DNA of 27,312 nt, taken from the NCBI GenBank assembly GCA_001247695.2, contig LGRX02035026.1, positions 1 through 27,312 of the forward strand, written 5' to 3'. A program made the translations under genes and the position numbers. Shown one piece after another: positions 1 through 9,039 of this stretch (position 1 is its first letter; each line of letters opens with the position of its first letter). The notes below the pieces were generated by a model. That model was not told where the DNA came from and made no database searches. It saw only the letters and a program-made list of their open reading frames with translations. Origin of the DNA: Cymbomonas tetramitiformis. Taxonomy: Eukaryota > Chlorophyta > Pyramimonadophyceae > Pyramimonadales > Pyramimonadaceae.

Positions 1-1
1 T

Positions 2-277
2 TCCTCAACGTCTCCAAATACCCCCTTAATTCTTCGACTTCCCTCCCCACCGCTCAGATACAGCCACCCCTCCACTCACCCGGCCATGGCTGCTTCTCCA
101 TCTTCTAGAGTTTTTTGCTTTGCACCTAGCTTTTTCTCTAGATGTCACCCTGCTGAAAAGTGGGTTGAGCCCCTCTGTGGGCGCGCTATAGCAGAGGGAG
201 TAGCCCCTGGTGTTTTCACTAGCCTGCTTTGCAGGGATACCGCACTCTCAGGACTTTGTCCCCTTTTACTAGCGTAA
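2..277 (+). CDS. Ser/Pro-rich open frame, possibly partial; not recognised
   Basis: One frame is open from the left edge of the window to the stop at 275-277. It contains an ATG at 86 in a good eukaryotic context (cggccATGGc), which would give a 63-residue protein. The first part is rich in Ser and Pro, and the remainder has several Cys residues and no domain I recognise. It could be the 3' end of a gene lying to the left, a small gene starting at 86, or chance. The absence of any motif makes chance a serious option. Confidence 0.15.
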   Translation, partial: SSTSPNTPLILRLPSPPLRYSHPSTHPAMAASPSSRVFCFAPSFFSRCHPAEKWVEPLCGRAIAEGVAPGVFTSLLCRDTALSGLCPLLLA

Positions 278-1073
278 ATGTTTTATTATATTTCCCTTAT
301 GTTATCTATTATTCAGTTCGTTCTATCTCGCCGGGCGCGTTCTCCCCGTGGCTGCTGTACTGTTTCCAACATTAAATCGCATTCACTATCCCGCACGCCG
401 GTGAGTTGCGGAATCGTGAGTGCATGTCCGAAACCGCATCAAAGTGTGCGTGTGATACCCCACGGGTATCACAAACACCTGAATAACTATGTAGGCTGTG
501 TTTCCGTGCATAACAACACGAAACACAACAATTTTACACTCACAAAGTAACGTCGCAAACGGTCACAAACTTCTAACGAGCTCTACCCTATTGAAGATGC
601 TCGCGGATTGAGCCTTTTTCGCCTTGAGTGCACCAACACAAAGTTGGATCGATGCTTCACTTACCCAAGTGAAGCATGTACGGATATGTGCTCAAGAGCT
701 CAATTGGCGCAATAGATCGCAAAAGCAACAATCATGTAAAAATTTAACCCATCTGGCCAATGAGACACCTTCCGTTGACCAACACTGGGCAACTTTGACC
801 GTGATATCCGGAGCCGTCCGATGTCCAAATTCACTTTTGAGATCGGATTTCAGCATGACGCACCCCAATTTATATCGATAGCCGCGAGGAAATTTTCATC
901 CGAGAAAATTTTATCTGACCGTATTATCCCATACGGTGGTAGGTAAGGTAAAGTAATTTGGCCCGGTTCCAAATCATAAGGAGCAGAGGTTAATGTATAC
1001 TTCTTACTTGTGTTGTATAAATTGACATTTGACACGATATAAACTGATTGATGATACAACGGATACATCAATA
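278..1073. other. No gene seen; one short hairpin
   Basis: No frame here has a convincing protein. The only clear structure is a perfect 10-bp stem at 451-460 and 464-473 (TGTGATACCC / GGGTATCACA) with a CAC loop. Open frames on both strands are short and have no motifs. Confidence 0.5.
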
Positions 1074-1281
1074 TTTAGCGTTTAGGTTTCTGCGGACCTC
1101 GTGTGATGGATGAGATGGCCGGCAGATCGATGCCACGTTTCTAGAAACTGCATACATTCCGATACCCATCCAAATCAGGATATGTCTGAAAACAAATGAT
1201 AATTTGACACATCATAATCCATATTGAATACAAGTATGAAATGTACAATATGGATATAATGATGTAAACCTAAACGCTAAA
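1074..1281. mobile_element. MITE-like unit with 16-bp inverted ends
   Basis: TTTAGCGTTTAGGTTT at 1074-1089 is the exact reverse complement of AAACCTAAACGCTAAA at 1266-1281. The 208-bp unit is AT-rich. It contains a second imperfect stem near its right end: catcat-aatccatattg at about 1210-1227 pairs with caatatggatat-aatgatg at about 1246-1265. I see no coding capacity and no clear target-site duplication. This fits a small non-autonomous DNA transposon, though a structured promoter element is also possible. It ends 65 bp before the likely ATG of the next gene, so it forms part of that gene's upstream region. Confidence 0.5.
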
Positions 1282-1346
1282 AGCAAACCATAGACGAAAA
1301 CAAATCGTTCAGAGGTGTGGAATCGGCGGCTTCGACACGCATAAGC

Positions 1347-2462
1347 ATGCAGACTGCATACATTAGTAAGGGTATTCGAATGACGACCTCGAGCGCAACC
1401 CTTTTACAAAACAAAGGTTCTGCTCCTAAGATCAGAACAACCTGTCGAGGGCGGACAGTAAGGAGTTGTCGGTATGCGCATAACTCTCTTGCTTCAACTA
1501 CCCAAAGGCGTCAACGTTCAGTTAGCGCGAGGTGTGCTCCTGGAATAGTCTCTCTTTCCGGAGGGAATCAAATCGTGCAATTAGCAGAAAATGGAAAGGA
1601 TGACGACGATGACGAGGAGGAATGGGAAGAAGTCGAAGAAGAGGTGGAAGTGGAGGAAGTGGTGGAAAGAGAGCCGATCACTGTGAAATCTGTAGCGCAA
1701 CAAGTTCCCACGCTCGTACAAAACACCCCCGTATTGAAAAATGGACTGATATTTGCTGGTGGGCTTTTGGCCACGACGTTCTTGTGGTCTTGCTTCCAAG
1801 TTTACAAAAAGTATACCACACCTCGTGCAAAGCGTAAGCGCACGGTGAGCAAGAATCGTCTGATTGTTGATACGCTGGACGCATTTTTGCCTTCTAAACG
1901 CACAAGCCTAAATCCTGGCGAGTTGCGAAAACTAAGCAGAACAACCGGCTTCTCGCCTGACCTAGTCTTCCGGAAATACCTTCGGTATCTTTTGGATCAG
2001 AGGCCGTTCGATCCAGATGCCGTGTCGGATGTGCTCGTCCTCCGTGCCGCATGCGGACTAACTGACGAACAGATAAAGGAAGTTCTTCGGGAATCTGCGA
2101 AGCGAGGTTTTGAACGTACCGGAATTCTGATGATCAGTCCAACCGGTATGACGGCAGAGGGGCTTCTGAAGAAGGCCGGCGGCCGAGCTCTCTTCTCCAA
2201 ATTGATGTACTTTTCTGACATGGAAGAGTTGTTGCCCTCCGGCGGCAGAGATGAGCTTCAGCTTGAAATTCTGGAGATTTTTGGTGCTACTAGTGAAGAT
2301 TATGAGACGCTTCGAATCAAGACACTTAGTGAAGCAGACACTGCCGCTCTCGAGGCTCTTATGGGAAGGCGGGAAGGCGATGGGGACACCTGGTTAGAAG
2401 CAGCTGATGCAGAGGATAAAGAGAATGATAATGATGAGGATTCTGACGAGAAGAACAAGTAG
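1347..2462 (+). CDS. Plastid-targeted single-pass membrane protein, conserved-looking, unnamed
   Basis: This is a single uninterrupted frame with a 371-residue product if the ATG at 1347 is used. The frame is open upstream to a GTG at 1317, and a second ATG lies at 1380. The first 60 or so residues are rich in Ser, Thr and Arg with almost no acidic residues, as in an organelle transit peptide. A strongly acidic stretch of Asp, Glu and Val follows, then one hydrophobic segment (about residues 132-152, GLIFAGGLLATTFLWSCF) and a basic stop-transfer region (KKY..PRAKRKR). The C-terminal half is a soluble helical region containing LTDEQIKEVLRESAKR and MTAEGLLKKAGGRALFSKL, and it ends in an acidic, low-complexity tail. 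The layout resembles a plant and algal plastid inner-envelope protein family, but I cannot name it with confidence. An AATAAA at 2519 could serve as polyadenylation signal. Function is unknown. Confidence 0.8.
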   Translation: MQTAYISKGIRMTTSSATLLQNKGSAPKIRTTCRGRTVRSCRYAHNSLASTTQRRQRSVSARCAPGIVSLSGGNQIVQLAENGKDDDDDEEEWEEVEEEVEVEEVVEREPITVKSVAQQVPTLVQNTPVLKNGLIFAGGLLATTFLWSCFQVYKKYTTPRAKRKRTVSKNRLIVDTLDAFLPSKRTSLNPGELRKLSRTTGFSPDLVFRKYLRYLLDQRPFDPDAVSDVLVLRAACGLTDEQIKEVLRESAKRGFERTGILMISPTGMTAEGLLKKAGGRALFSKLMYFSDMEELLPSGGRDELQLEILEIFGATSEDYETLRIKTLSEADTAALEALMGRREGDGDTWLEAADAEDKENDNDEDSDEKNK

Positions 2463-2518
2463 GTAGGTAGGTAAGGTTGATCTCCAACTTAGGCAGCCGC
2501 GAACATGTCACAACCTTC

Positions 2519-2524
2519 AATAAA
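2519..2524 (+). terminator. Candidate polyadenylation signal
   Basis: AATAAA lies 57 bp after the stop codon of the plastid-targeted gene, at a normal distance for a eukaryotic 3' end. Confidence 0.4.
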
Positions 2525-5043
2525 TATACCGCTTTTAATCTCTCTCACCTTGCATTCACCGAGATAGAATGTTTGGCGGACTATGCACAAGGTCGTTGAG
2601 TCTGTTGAAGATTTTTCCAAGGGCATTCAGCCCGAAAGCAGCGTTCTATTTTAGGCGGACGGAGAGCCCTCAGGTGAACTCATCAAGTGCGTGCGGAAAT
2701 AAGTTCTGACCGACCCCGAAGACATGAAACCCTGATCATCCGTTGTTCTCATGTGATGCCCCAGAAAGTGAATCACGTGGTTGCGTTGGCAAGTGGGGAA
2801 CAGAACGCTCACGCTCAAAGCGTGTCTTGCTCAGTCCTGAGTTAGCTGATGAGACTTTTTGTTGTTCCACACCGGAAGGACTATACTTGAGCTCTGCCAC
2901 AACCCTGTTCACAATCCCGAGCTACATTTCAACGTGCGTACCAACCTACTGTTTGGTTTTTCGTGCTGCTGATTTTATGTCCAAGCTCATGGTCCCTGAC
3001 TGAGCATGCAAGCTAGCATAGGGGACTGTGCAAACTCATATATCCCAACCCGGTTTGCCTATCCGAGTCTTGCGGTTCTGCCGATTTGTCGGTTACATCT
3101 CATCTCACATGTTGCCAGTCCAACCATCGGAACTGAGCTATGTCGTTTTTGCGATTGGGATCGAGTAAGTAGCATAAAAATGCATAGGATAACAACGGCC
3201 GTTATGACTCATACATTTGATATCTTATCCTTGCAAGGGATTGGATTGACCAAGATGATTCGCATCATAGTGCCATGGCAAGTTCGAAATCTGACCTACA
3301 TATGCACAAAAAGCTCGGTTACAAAACTGCATCATGCGTGATGATCCATACACACCAATGAATCCAGTCTCCATATCTTTGATGGATTGACTGACAATTT
3401 TCATGATTTGGCAGGCAGGAGCTATAAGAGTTTCGTAACATTATTACATAGATTGTTGTATTTCATTTCGGTACACCATATTCATGCATGGTTTTAAAAC
3501 CTAGCACACTGCAGAATGCATGCGGATCGTGTATGCGTACAATATTGATATGACTTGCTTCGATACCGAACCCATCCAGGACCCGAATGGCATCTGAATG
3601 GGATATCATATCTGGGAATCTGGTGTGAATTTGGTACTTGTAATGTCCTCAGATCACTGGACGGTGAAATGCAATACAGATGCATGAATCCCATATCGTA
3701 CGTATACGATTGCTACCCCAGTACAGGCAATATTGGTGGAAATCGTCCCCCCTCATCGTCACCGATTTCCCTAGGAGTTTCCCATTGTGTCATATGAACT
3801 CCATGAGACCTGCATAGAACGAACGACAACCGGCGAGGACCACGCAGGATCGTGCACCAGAGGGGAGCAATTATCTACTCGGCAGGGTTGCAACAATCTA
3901 GCATGGCTTGCATACGTGGTAATTTGGCTTCCTCACTCTGTGCCACTCCGCATGATCGATTTGACTGTCCAGAAAATCAGCAGTTTCTGCCATACACCTT
4001 CATAATTGGAACCGAAAGAGGGAGACATGCGCTCAGAAATTCGATCTTACCGATGCCAATTTCACCAATGGAACTAGTCTACTTTTACAACATTTTAATG
4101 CCCGCTAGCGCGAGAGACAGCAGTGAGGAAATGTTGCCACCGTCAGTGTGTCGTGCCCACGGGATTTAGGATTTGGTGTCCGACAGCCCTCACGAGAGTC
4201 GTCTTGGTTCAGGCCTCGGCTGTGTCACCAGATCCGCTTAGGTCCATAGACAGGCGCCACCGACAGCCCGTCACTTGTAGTTTGAACCGACCCGGTTTTT
4301 ACCGCGGGGGCACGACGACTGCCTGATGATGGCCTCGTGAGTTGGGCTATTTAATTATACCAACGTATATGATGAGGCGAATATATGTATATATGTGTGT
4401 GTGTATGTGTGTGTTGCAGGGTGGAAGCTTATTTAGGGCAGATGAGTGTATCCAGGTCATGTCCGCGTGTTTTGATGGTAGCTTTGAAGTTTGCATCAAG
4501 GAATGCATCGTTACAAAGCTCAAAGGACATATTTGCCAACGTCAAATCGTACTTATTCAATAGTCAAGGATTTTGACCATGAGAGTCCAGTTTATTAAAG
4601 GGGGGGTAGTGCTGTGTTGGAAGCCATGTGTCGCGAAACCGTGCACGGCGTGGTATTTCGCAACCCACACCGCGTCCAACGAGCACAACTACAATTCTCA
4701 CTGTACTGCCTGAACTCCATAGCAAGGCAAACTCTGACAAGCCCTACTGCAACACTGGAACTCCACGGCCAGATATATTTGTGAAAAGTTTAAAGTTTTT
4801 AACACAATGCACAGGTCTCTCGTACAAGCTCTTATTTCCAACATCCCCCATCTGTAGCTGCTGGCAGCAGCACAGACTTAAATAGGAGCTTGCCCTTGTT
4901 CAACACCTTCCGTTGTACTGTCATCCACAGCAAACCTTCCCATACTGAAAGTAAACATACCAACACCAGTGGCTTCTTCGCCACGTAACATCTTTGCTCG
5001 CAACAGCAGATTCTTATAGACCAGCACCGACATAAATCGTCTA
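2525..5043. other. Unassigned region without a convincing gene
   Basis: Open frames are 60-110 residues, overlap on both strands, and lack domains, repeats or good start contexts. I found no tRNA-like B box. The only distinct item is the TG-rich microsatellite near 4381-4415. The stretch is probably intergenic or old decayed mobile DNA. Confidence 0.5.
4381..4415. repeat. TA/TG microsatellite
   Basis: Alternating purine-pyrimidine tract, atatatgtatatatgtgtgtgtgtatgtgtgtgt in pattern, grading from TA steps to TG steps. It is likely to vary in length between individuals. Confidence 0.8.
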
Positions 5044-5206
5044 TCGCAATCACTGCACAGATGACAGTCGAAACTGCTGCTCTACTTATTACACGGTTTA
5101 TGTCTCTCGAACTCTGTCCTATACACTGCAGGCGTGCTACACTTGCACGTCCAATATTTCGAAAAACTTTTCAAGAGGCTGTATATGAGTGCGTAACTCC
5201 CTAACT
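5044..5206. repeat. Direct duplication, copy 1 (about 163 bp)
   Basis: Begins TCGCAATCACTGCACA and ends CGTAACTCCCTAACT. It is nearly identical to 5717-5881, with roughly 95% identity by eye and a small indel near the middle. No coding function is evident, although both copies share the same short open frame on the minus strand. Confidence 0.85.
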
Positions 5207-5716
5207 TGAAAAAGAGTTCGAAAGTGGTTCTACTTTCACGACTGCACTGCAACGCACAACGCAATACTTCAAGGACACCGGCAAGGCTCCTCAATACTTT
5301 TTAAGTGCACAAATATATTCTTTGTAATAAATACACTGAGAGTACTTCTGTCTTCGCAAATGCATTGTAGCCACGCTTTTGGCCTGCCAAGGGCAAAACA
5401 ATAATGAGCCTCCAAAAGTCCCCTACTGCCGCCTGCGTTACTTATCTTGCAACGTCCCCTCATTTCTCGATACCTCTTCTTTTCTCCAATCACACTGCTG
5501 CGTGTCACTTACGGTATCTCTGTCAAACCAACGGCTCAGCCCCGAGCTGATTCTCCTCCTTCTGCTCTTCGTATCTTTGCCAGTTCTCCTCGAAAACAGC
5601 CAAGGTCGCGTCATAACCAACACCGCTGTCACTCCTCTGTCAAAAAGCTGTCACGTCACCCAGTCGAACTCGGGTCGCGCAAGTGACAGTCGAGAGAGCA
5701 CTGGTCGTGATAGCTG
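5207..5716. other. Spacer between the two duplicated copies; no recognised gene
   Basis: A plus-strand frame is open from 5379 through the second copy (to 5879, 166 residues). It has a hydrophobic leucine run and many Ser and Cys but no domain I can recognise. Overlapping open frames exist on the other strand. I do not call a gene. Confidence 0.4.
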
Positions 5717-5881
5717 TCGCAATCACTGCACATATGACAGTCGAAACTGCTGCTTTGCTTATCATACACGGTTTATGTCTCTCGAACTCTGTCCTATACA
5801 CTGCAGGCGTGCTACACTTGCAAGTCCAATATTTCGAAAAACTTTTGAAGAGGCTGTATACGAGTGCGTAACTCCCTAACT
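5717..5881. repeat. Direct duplication, copy 2 (about 165 bp)
   Basis: Second copy of 5044-5206, in the same orientation and offset by 673 bp. It ends 43 bp before the stop codon of the leftward methyltransferase-like gene. The pair could be the ends of an inserted element or a segmental duplication, and the ends do not have a clear TG...CA form. Confidence 0.85.
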
Positions 5882-5924
5882 CCCCCCTCTTTGCTTGAAA
5901 GTCAGGCAAAGTACGCTCTAGGCA

Positions 5925-6767
5925 TCATCTACAGCCTCTGCGCAATCTGTTAAGTCCACATTGTTTGCAAATCTGCCAATGCTGACAGTGTACATCCCAC
6001 GCTCCCTGCTGTTCTCCTTTACTCAACATCTTTGCACGTATCATGGGGTTCTTGAACACCATCACCCACATACACCTGCGGCCTATAGGACCATGCTCTA
6101 GATGCCCAATAGCGTGAACTCTGCCAGCATGACATAGTTCCCTGAAGTATTTTGCCCTTGGCTCTGTCATATCCGTCATGTAATGTGATGGCACATGAAC
6201 ACAGGCCACCACCCGGCTTGCCAAGACTGCCAGTGGAAACGCAATGTCCAATACAGCAAACCACGGGGAAGTAACTACAGCGTCACACACTCCAGACTGC
6301 TTCCTCCACAGCTGATAGTTGCCAGGCTGTAAGGCGTCCCTAGCTTCTTTCCAACCCAGATGAACGTTCCAGTCGTTATTCAAGACAGAGAGATGTGGGT
6401 TCGCTGCTTGCAAGATCTTGCCGATTACTCCAGTACCTGCCCATGGGTCCCACACTCTCTGCATTCCCGACCAGTCTACTTCCACTGAGAGTCTCTTGAC
6501 TTCAGCCGGCACCGTCATTACCAGCTCCAGTTCCCAGTCCAACAAACTGGCTTCTTCTTTGACTTGCGATCGCTTCAGCTTCTGCACCTCGCCTCTTGCC
6601 TCTCGCACTTCCTTGCTCATTGCAGGAACCCCTTCTTCTGATCTGAGGCTCCTCGATCTCGCCTTCTGCTTCGCACATTTTCTGCTAAGTCGTGTGAGAT
6701 GCCCTTCATGCCAGCTCCCGGGCATTATAGAATCCAGCAGCTGCTTCAGCCCACTCACAGTGCCCAT
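5925..6767 (-). CDS. Methyltransferase-like protein, probable retroelement domain
   Basis: The frame reads leftward from an ATG at 6767 and encodes 280 residues. The first 80 or so residues are basic and Ser-rich. The second part looks like a class I (Rossmann-fold) methyltransferase. VWDPWAGTG at residues 105-113 is in the position of the SAM-binding motif I. DAVVTSPWF at 162-170 is in the position of the catalytic (N/D/S)PP(Y/F) motif IV, but with Trp in place of the second Pro. A hydrophobic strand (RVVACVHVPSHYM) follows, then a Gly/Arg-rich turn. Sequences of this kind occur, as far as I recall, in retrotransposon polyproteins of green and red algae, and the repeat-rich setting agrees. 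The odd motif IV leaves catalytic activity open. The end (CQHWQICKQCG) has paired Cys residues that might bind a metal. The frame is open upstream of the ATG only to a TAG near 6806. Confidence 0.55.
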   Translation of the reverse strand: MGTVSGLKQLLDSIMPGSWHEGHLTRLSRKCAKQKARSRSLRSEEGVPAMSKEVREARGEVQKLKRSQVKEEASLLDWELELVMTVPAEVKRLSVEVDWSGMQRVWDPWAGTGVIGKILQAANPHLSVLNNDWNVHLGWKEARDALQPGNYQLWRKQSGVCDAVVTSPWFAVLDIAFPLAVLASRVVACVHVPSHYMTDMTEPRAKYFRELCHAGRVHAIGHLEHGPIGRRCMWVMVFKNPMIRAKMLSKGEQQGAWDVHCQHWQICKQCGLNRLRRGCR

Positions 6768-6900
6768 ATCAGCCCTCTTCTGTGCTCCCCAGTGGTGTTC
6801 TCCCTAATGCTGCACTCGTGCTAGGCTCACAGCTAACCATGGCTGTTTGGCCTTGCCCTTCAGAATAATCCTTCTTGGGCCCACGTCAGACTCCAACACA
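6768..6900. other. Short gap, nothing recognised
   Basis: Pyrimidine-rich DNA between the methyltransferase-like gene and the inverted-repeat element. No motif seen. Confidence 0.4.
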
Positions 6901-7015
6901 ACTACATGGGAAGCGTGTACAGGGGGAGTATCCTTATTAAATACAACTGTATTCCTTAAGTACCTTCTGTATTTTGCCAGGATTTACCAGTATTTCGGAA
7001 CGCTTCCCATGTAGT
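6901..7015. mobile_element. Small inverted-repeat element (115 bp)
   Basis: ACTACATGGGAAGCGT at 6901-6916 is the exact reverse complement of ACGCTTCCCATGTAGT at 7000-7015. The right end continues to read CACTAC inward on the minus strand, as CACTA-superfamily ends do, but the left copy has A in place of the first C. No 3-bp target duplication is visible, so the superfamily is a guess. The interior is AT-rich and non-coding. Confidence 0.45.
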
Positions 7016-7156
7016 GAGCACCTACGGTTATCTATGGCAGATCTGCATAAGCCGACACCGTGATCCTTGTTATTACCGCCGTACCTGCATCCCATTCCCG
7101 CCTTGCATTGCTCGCTTCCCAGCTCGCAAATCAGTTATCAATTGAATGATTGTGTG
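7016..7156. other. AT-rich gap before the 55-bp site array
   Basis: No gene or repeat recognised. It leads into the first 55-bp site at 7157. Confidence 0.4.
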
Positions 7157-7211
7157 TTGTCATTATCTGAGAATCATCGTTATAGTAAATATATGTTCCA
7201 CTTTGTGACAA
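7157..7211 (+). repeat. 55-bp palindrome-ended site, copy 1
   Basis: Starts TTGTCATTATCTGAGAATC and ends CTTTGTGACAA, with the AT core TATAGTAAATAT. The terminal TTGTCA and TGACAA are inverted. It is the first of six sites of exactly 55 bp, all in the same orientation. Confidence 0.9.
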
Positions 7212-7303
7212 CTGTGAACTTATGTGAACTTATGTAGATTGAGCTGTGAACTTATGTAGATTTCTGGAAACACAACTCCGGCAACAATCTATGATTGCTG
7301 CTT

Positions 7304-7358
7304 TTGTCATTAACTGAGAATCATCATTATAGTAAATATAAGTTTCTGTTTGTGACAC
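7304..7358 (+). repeat. 55-bp palindrome-ended site, copy 2
   Basis: Starts TTGTCATTAACTGAGAATC and ends TGTTTGTGACAC, with core TATAGTAAATATAAGTTT. Its start is 147 bp from the start of copy 1. The spacer before it carries repeats of GTGAACTTATGTAGATT. Confidence 0.9.
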
Positions 7359-7419
7359 AGGTACACATCTGGAAATCTGCGATTTGGAAATTCCTCACAG
7401 TGTGATCTGGAAATACAGT

Positions 7420-7474
7420 TTGTCATTAACTGAGAATCATCATTATAGTAAATATAAGTTTTACTTTGTGACAC
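7420..7474 (+). repeat. 55-bp palindrome-ended site, copy 3
   Basis: Starts TTGTCATTAACTGAGAATC and ends ACTTTGTGACAC. It is nearly identical to copy 2 over the left half and core. Its start is 116 bp from copy 2. Confidence 0.9.
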
Positions 7475-7520
7475 AGTCCGGTGGTACACATCTGGAAATT
7501 TTGCGATCTGGAAATACAGT

Positions 7521-7575
7521 TTGTCATAATTAGAGAAGTAGTATTATAGTAAATATAAGTTTCTATTTATGACAA
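7521..7575 (+). repeat. 55-bp palindrome-ended site, copy 4
   Basis: Starts TTGTCATAATTAGAGAAG and ends TATTTATGACAA, so the two arms match over TTGTCATAA.TAGA. Relative to copies 2 and 3, both arms have changed in ways that keep them complementary. Its start is 101 bp from copy 3. Confidence 0.9.
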
Positions 7576-7680
7576 CTATGAATTTGTGTAGATTGATCTG
7601 GGATTTTCTGCGATTTGAGCCAGATCTGTGATCGCTGTGATCGCTGTGATCGGAGCTGATGAGATTACGGGTTGCCATAC

Positions 7681-7735
7681 TTGTCATTATTAGAAATTGA
7701 TCTATATAGTAAATCTAAGTTTCACTTTCTGACAC
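7681..7735 (+). repeat. 55-bp palindrome-ended site, copy 5
   Basis: Starts TTGTCATTATTAGAAATTG and ends CACTTTCTGACAC, with core TATAGTAAATCTAAGTTT. The preceding spacer holds a short GATCGCTGT repeat at about 7630-7653. Its start is 160 bp from copy 4. Confidence 0.85.
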
Positions 7736-7868
7736 GCAACAGCTGCAGTGTGATTTATTGAAAAAGTGAGGCAATGGTTACCTAAAATATCGGCAACAAT
7801 CTTTCCGGTCTCCAATTGTTCCTTTTGTTGCTTTTGGCGTTTCATGCTTATTTTTGCGATCGCGATCC

Positions 7869-7923
7869 TTGTCATAAACTGAGAATGGTGTATATAGTAA
7901 TTTTAAGTTTCTCTTTATGACAA
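7869..7923 (+). repeat. 55-bp palindrome-ended site, copy 6
   Basis: Starts TTGTCATAAACTGAGAATG and ends CTCTTTATGACAA. The ends TTGTCATAAA and TTTATGACAA are perfectly complementary over 10 bp. It lies 35 bp from the stop codon of the leftmost virus-like gene. Its start is 188 bp from copy 5. Confidence 0.9.
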
Positions 7924-8602
7924 AACTTGATTCCTTTTTCTCTTCCGATATATTATCATTAAAATTGGATTTCTATAAATTTTGCCAGGAAGTTTATACG
8001 TTGCCCATTTAAATTGCGTGCACTGTCCAGTTTTAACACATATTGCCCACCTTTTACATAAGTGTAATATACCAATGCATCATTTGGATCATTAGCATCG
8101 TTTGTTGAAACTGCACTTACATCTATTGTATATTTTCTATCATCTATTTGTGCGTTCGTTATTGGGAGAGCAAGTGTATTAAATGTGATAACCATGACTT
8201 TTACACCATCACCTACATCGTCTGCACTTAACATCAAATCAAAGAAGCAAATGAATTTACCCGCTGGTATATCTATTGTCCTGTCATTTACATTTCCACC
8301 TGTCAAAGCAGTAATGACATTGCAACCTCTGTGAGATAACTCTGACGGCTATGTCAGTCTATCTAACGCTGCAACAGGAGTTTGGACAATATCAGCTTTT
8401 ATTAAATTAGCACCTTTGATATCACCTAACATGTTAATTCTAAAAAATTCATTTGCCGGTATAACAGGTCGTTTACGAAACTCCAAAGCATACACTGATT
8501 CAACTTCTGATCATTCAACCAGTGATGTATTCAAATCTATAAATGTTGAATCAGCAGATTTTGACCCTTGTAATTCTAAATTTGTCTCGGAACTTAATTG
8601 TG

Positions 8603-8851
8603 TGATGAAACAGGTGATAATAGGTATATATATTGTTGAAGATATATAACGATATCACTGCAACAGGGGCTCAGAAAGCAGTGGCTGGTGGAAACCGGTG
8701 ATACAAAACTGATAGAAGAATTACGGCAGTTAGTTTTCTAGCAGGTGTGTGTCAGACGGTGACACACGACCAGTGACACACGCAGCAAGGGGTGATGCTA
8801 GGAGGAGCTGAACCCCCATACAGTGGGGGGGGAACTTCAGCCTCCCCGTGA
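8603..8851 (-). repeat. 3' LTR (element sense) of the gag-only element
   Basis: The plus strand reads TGATGAAACAGGTGATAATA at the left and CTCCCCGTGA at the right. It contains the internal inverted words GTGTGTCA and TGACACAC, and runs of C and G (5 C, 8 G). It matches 10942-11190 almost perfectly. Confidence 0.9.
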
Positions 8852-8900
8852 CACCACCTCACCCCGAAGGTGTGAGTGGCCATGCAAGAGCAAGGGAAAA

Positions 8901-8916
8901 CCCTAAACCCTAACCC
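8901..8916. repeat. Short telomere-like tract inside the LTR element
   Basis: CCCTAAACCCTAACCC, a little over two units of a telomere-type repeat, between the gag stop and the 3' LTR. It is too short to indicate a former chromosome end. Confidence 0.5.
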
Positions 8917-9039
8917 AATTGTCAATTTAATGTCCAAGCCGAGGGGGCCTTTTCCAACCCAGCTAGAAGCACATCCGTGCATGGGCGCTGCCTAGGCATC
9001 TAAGAGACAATTAAACAGGCTAGGCGGGCTAGTCCCGCT

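Noticed and set aside
7157..7923. CRISPR array
   Set aside because: Repeats are 55 bp with spacers of 46-133 bp that resemble each other, the setting is eukaryotic, and no cas gene is present.
8901..8916. Former chromosome end or telomere fusion
   Set aside because: Only about two telomere-like units, placed inside an LTR element.
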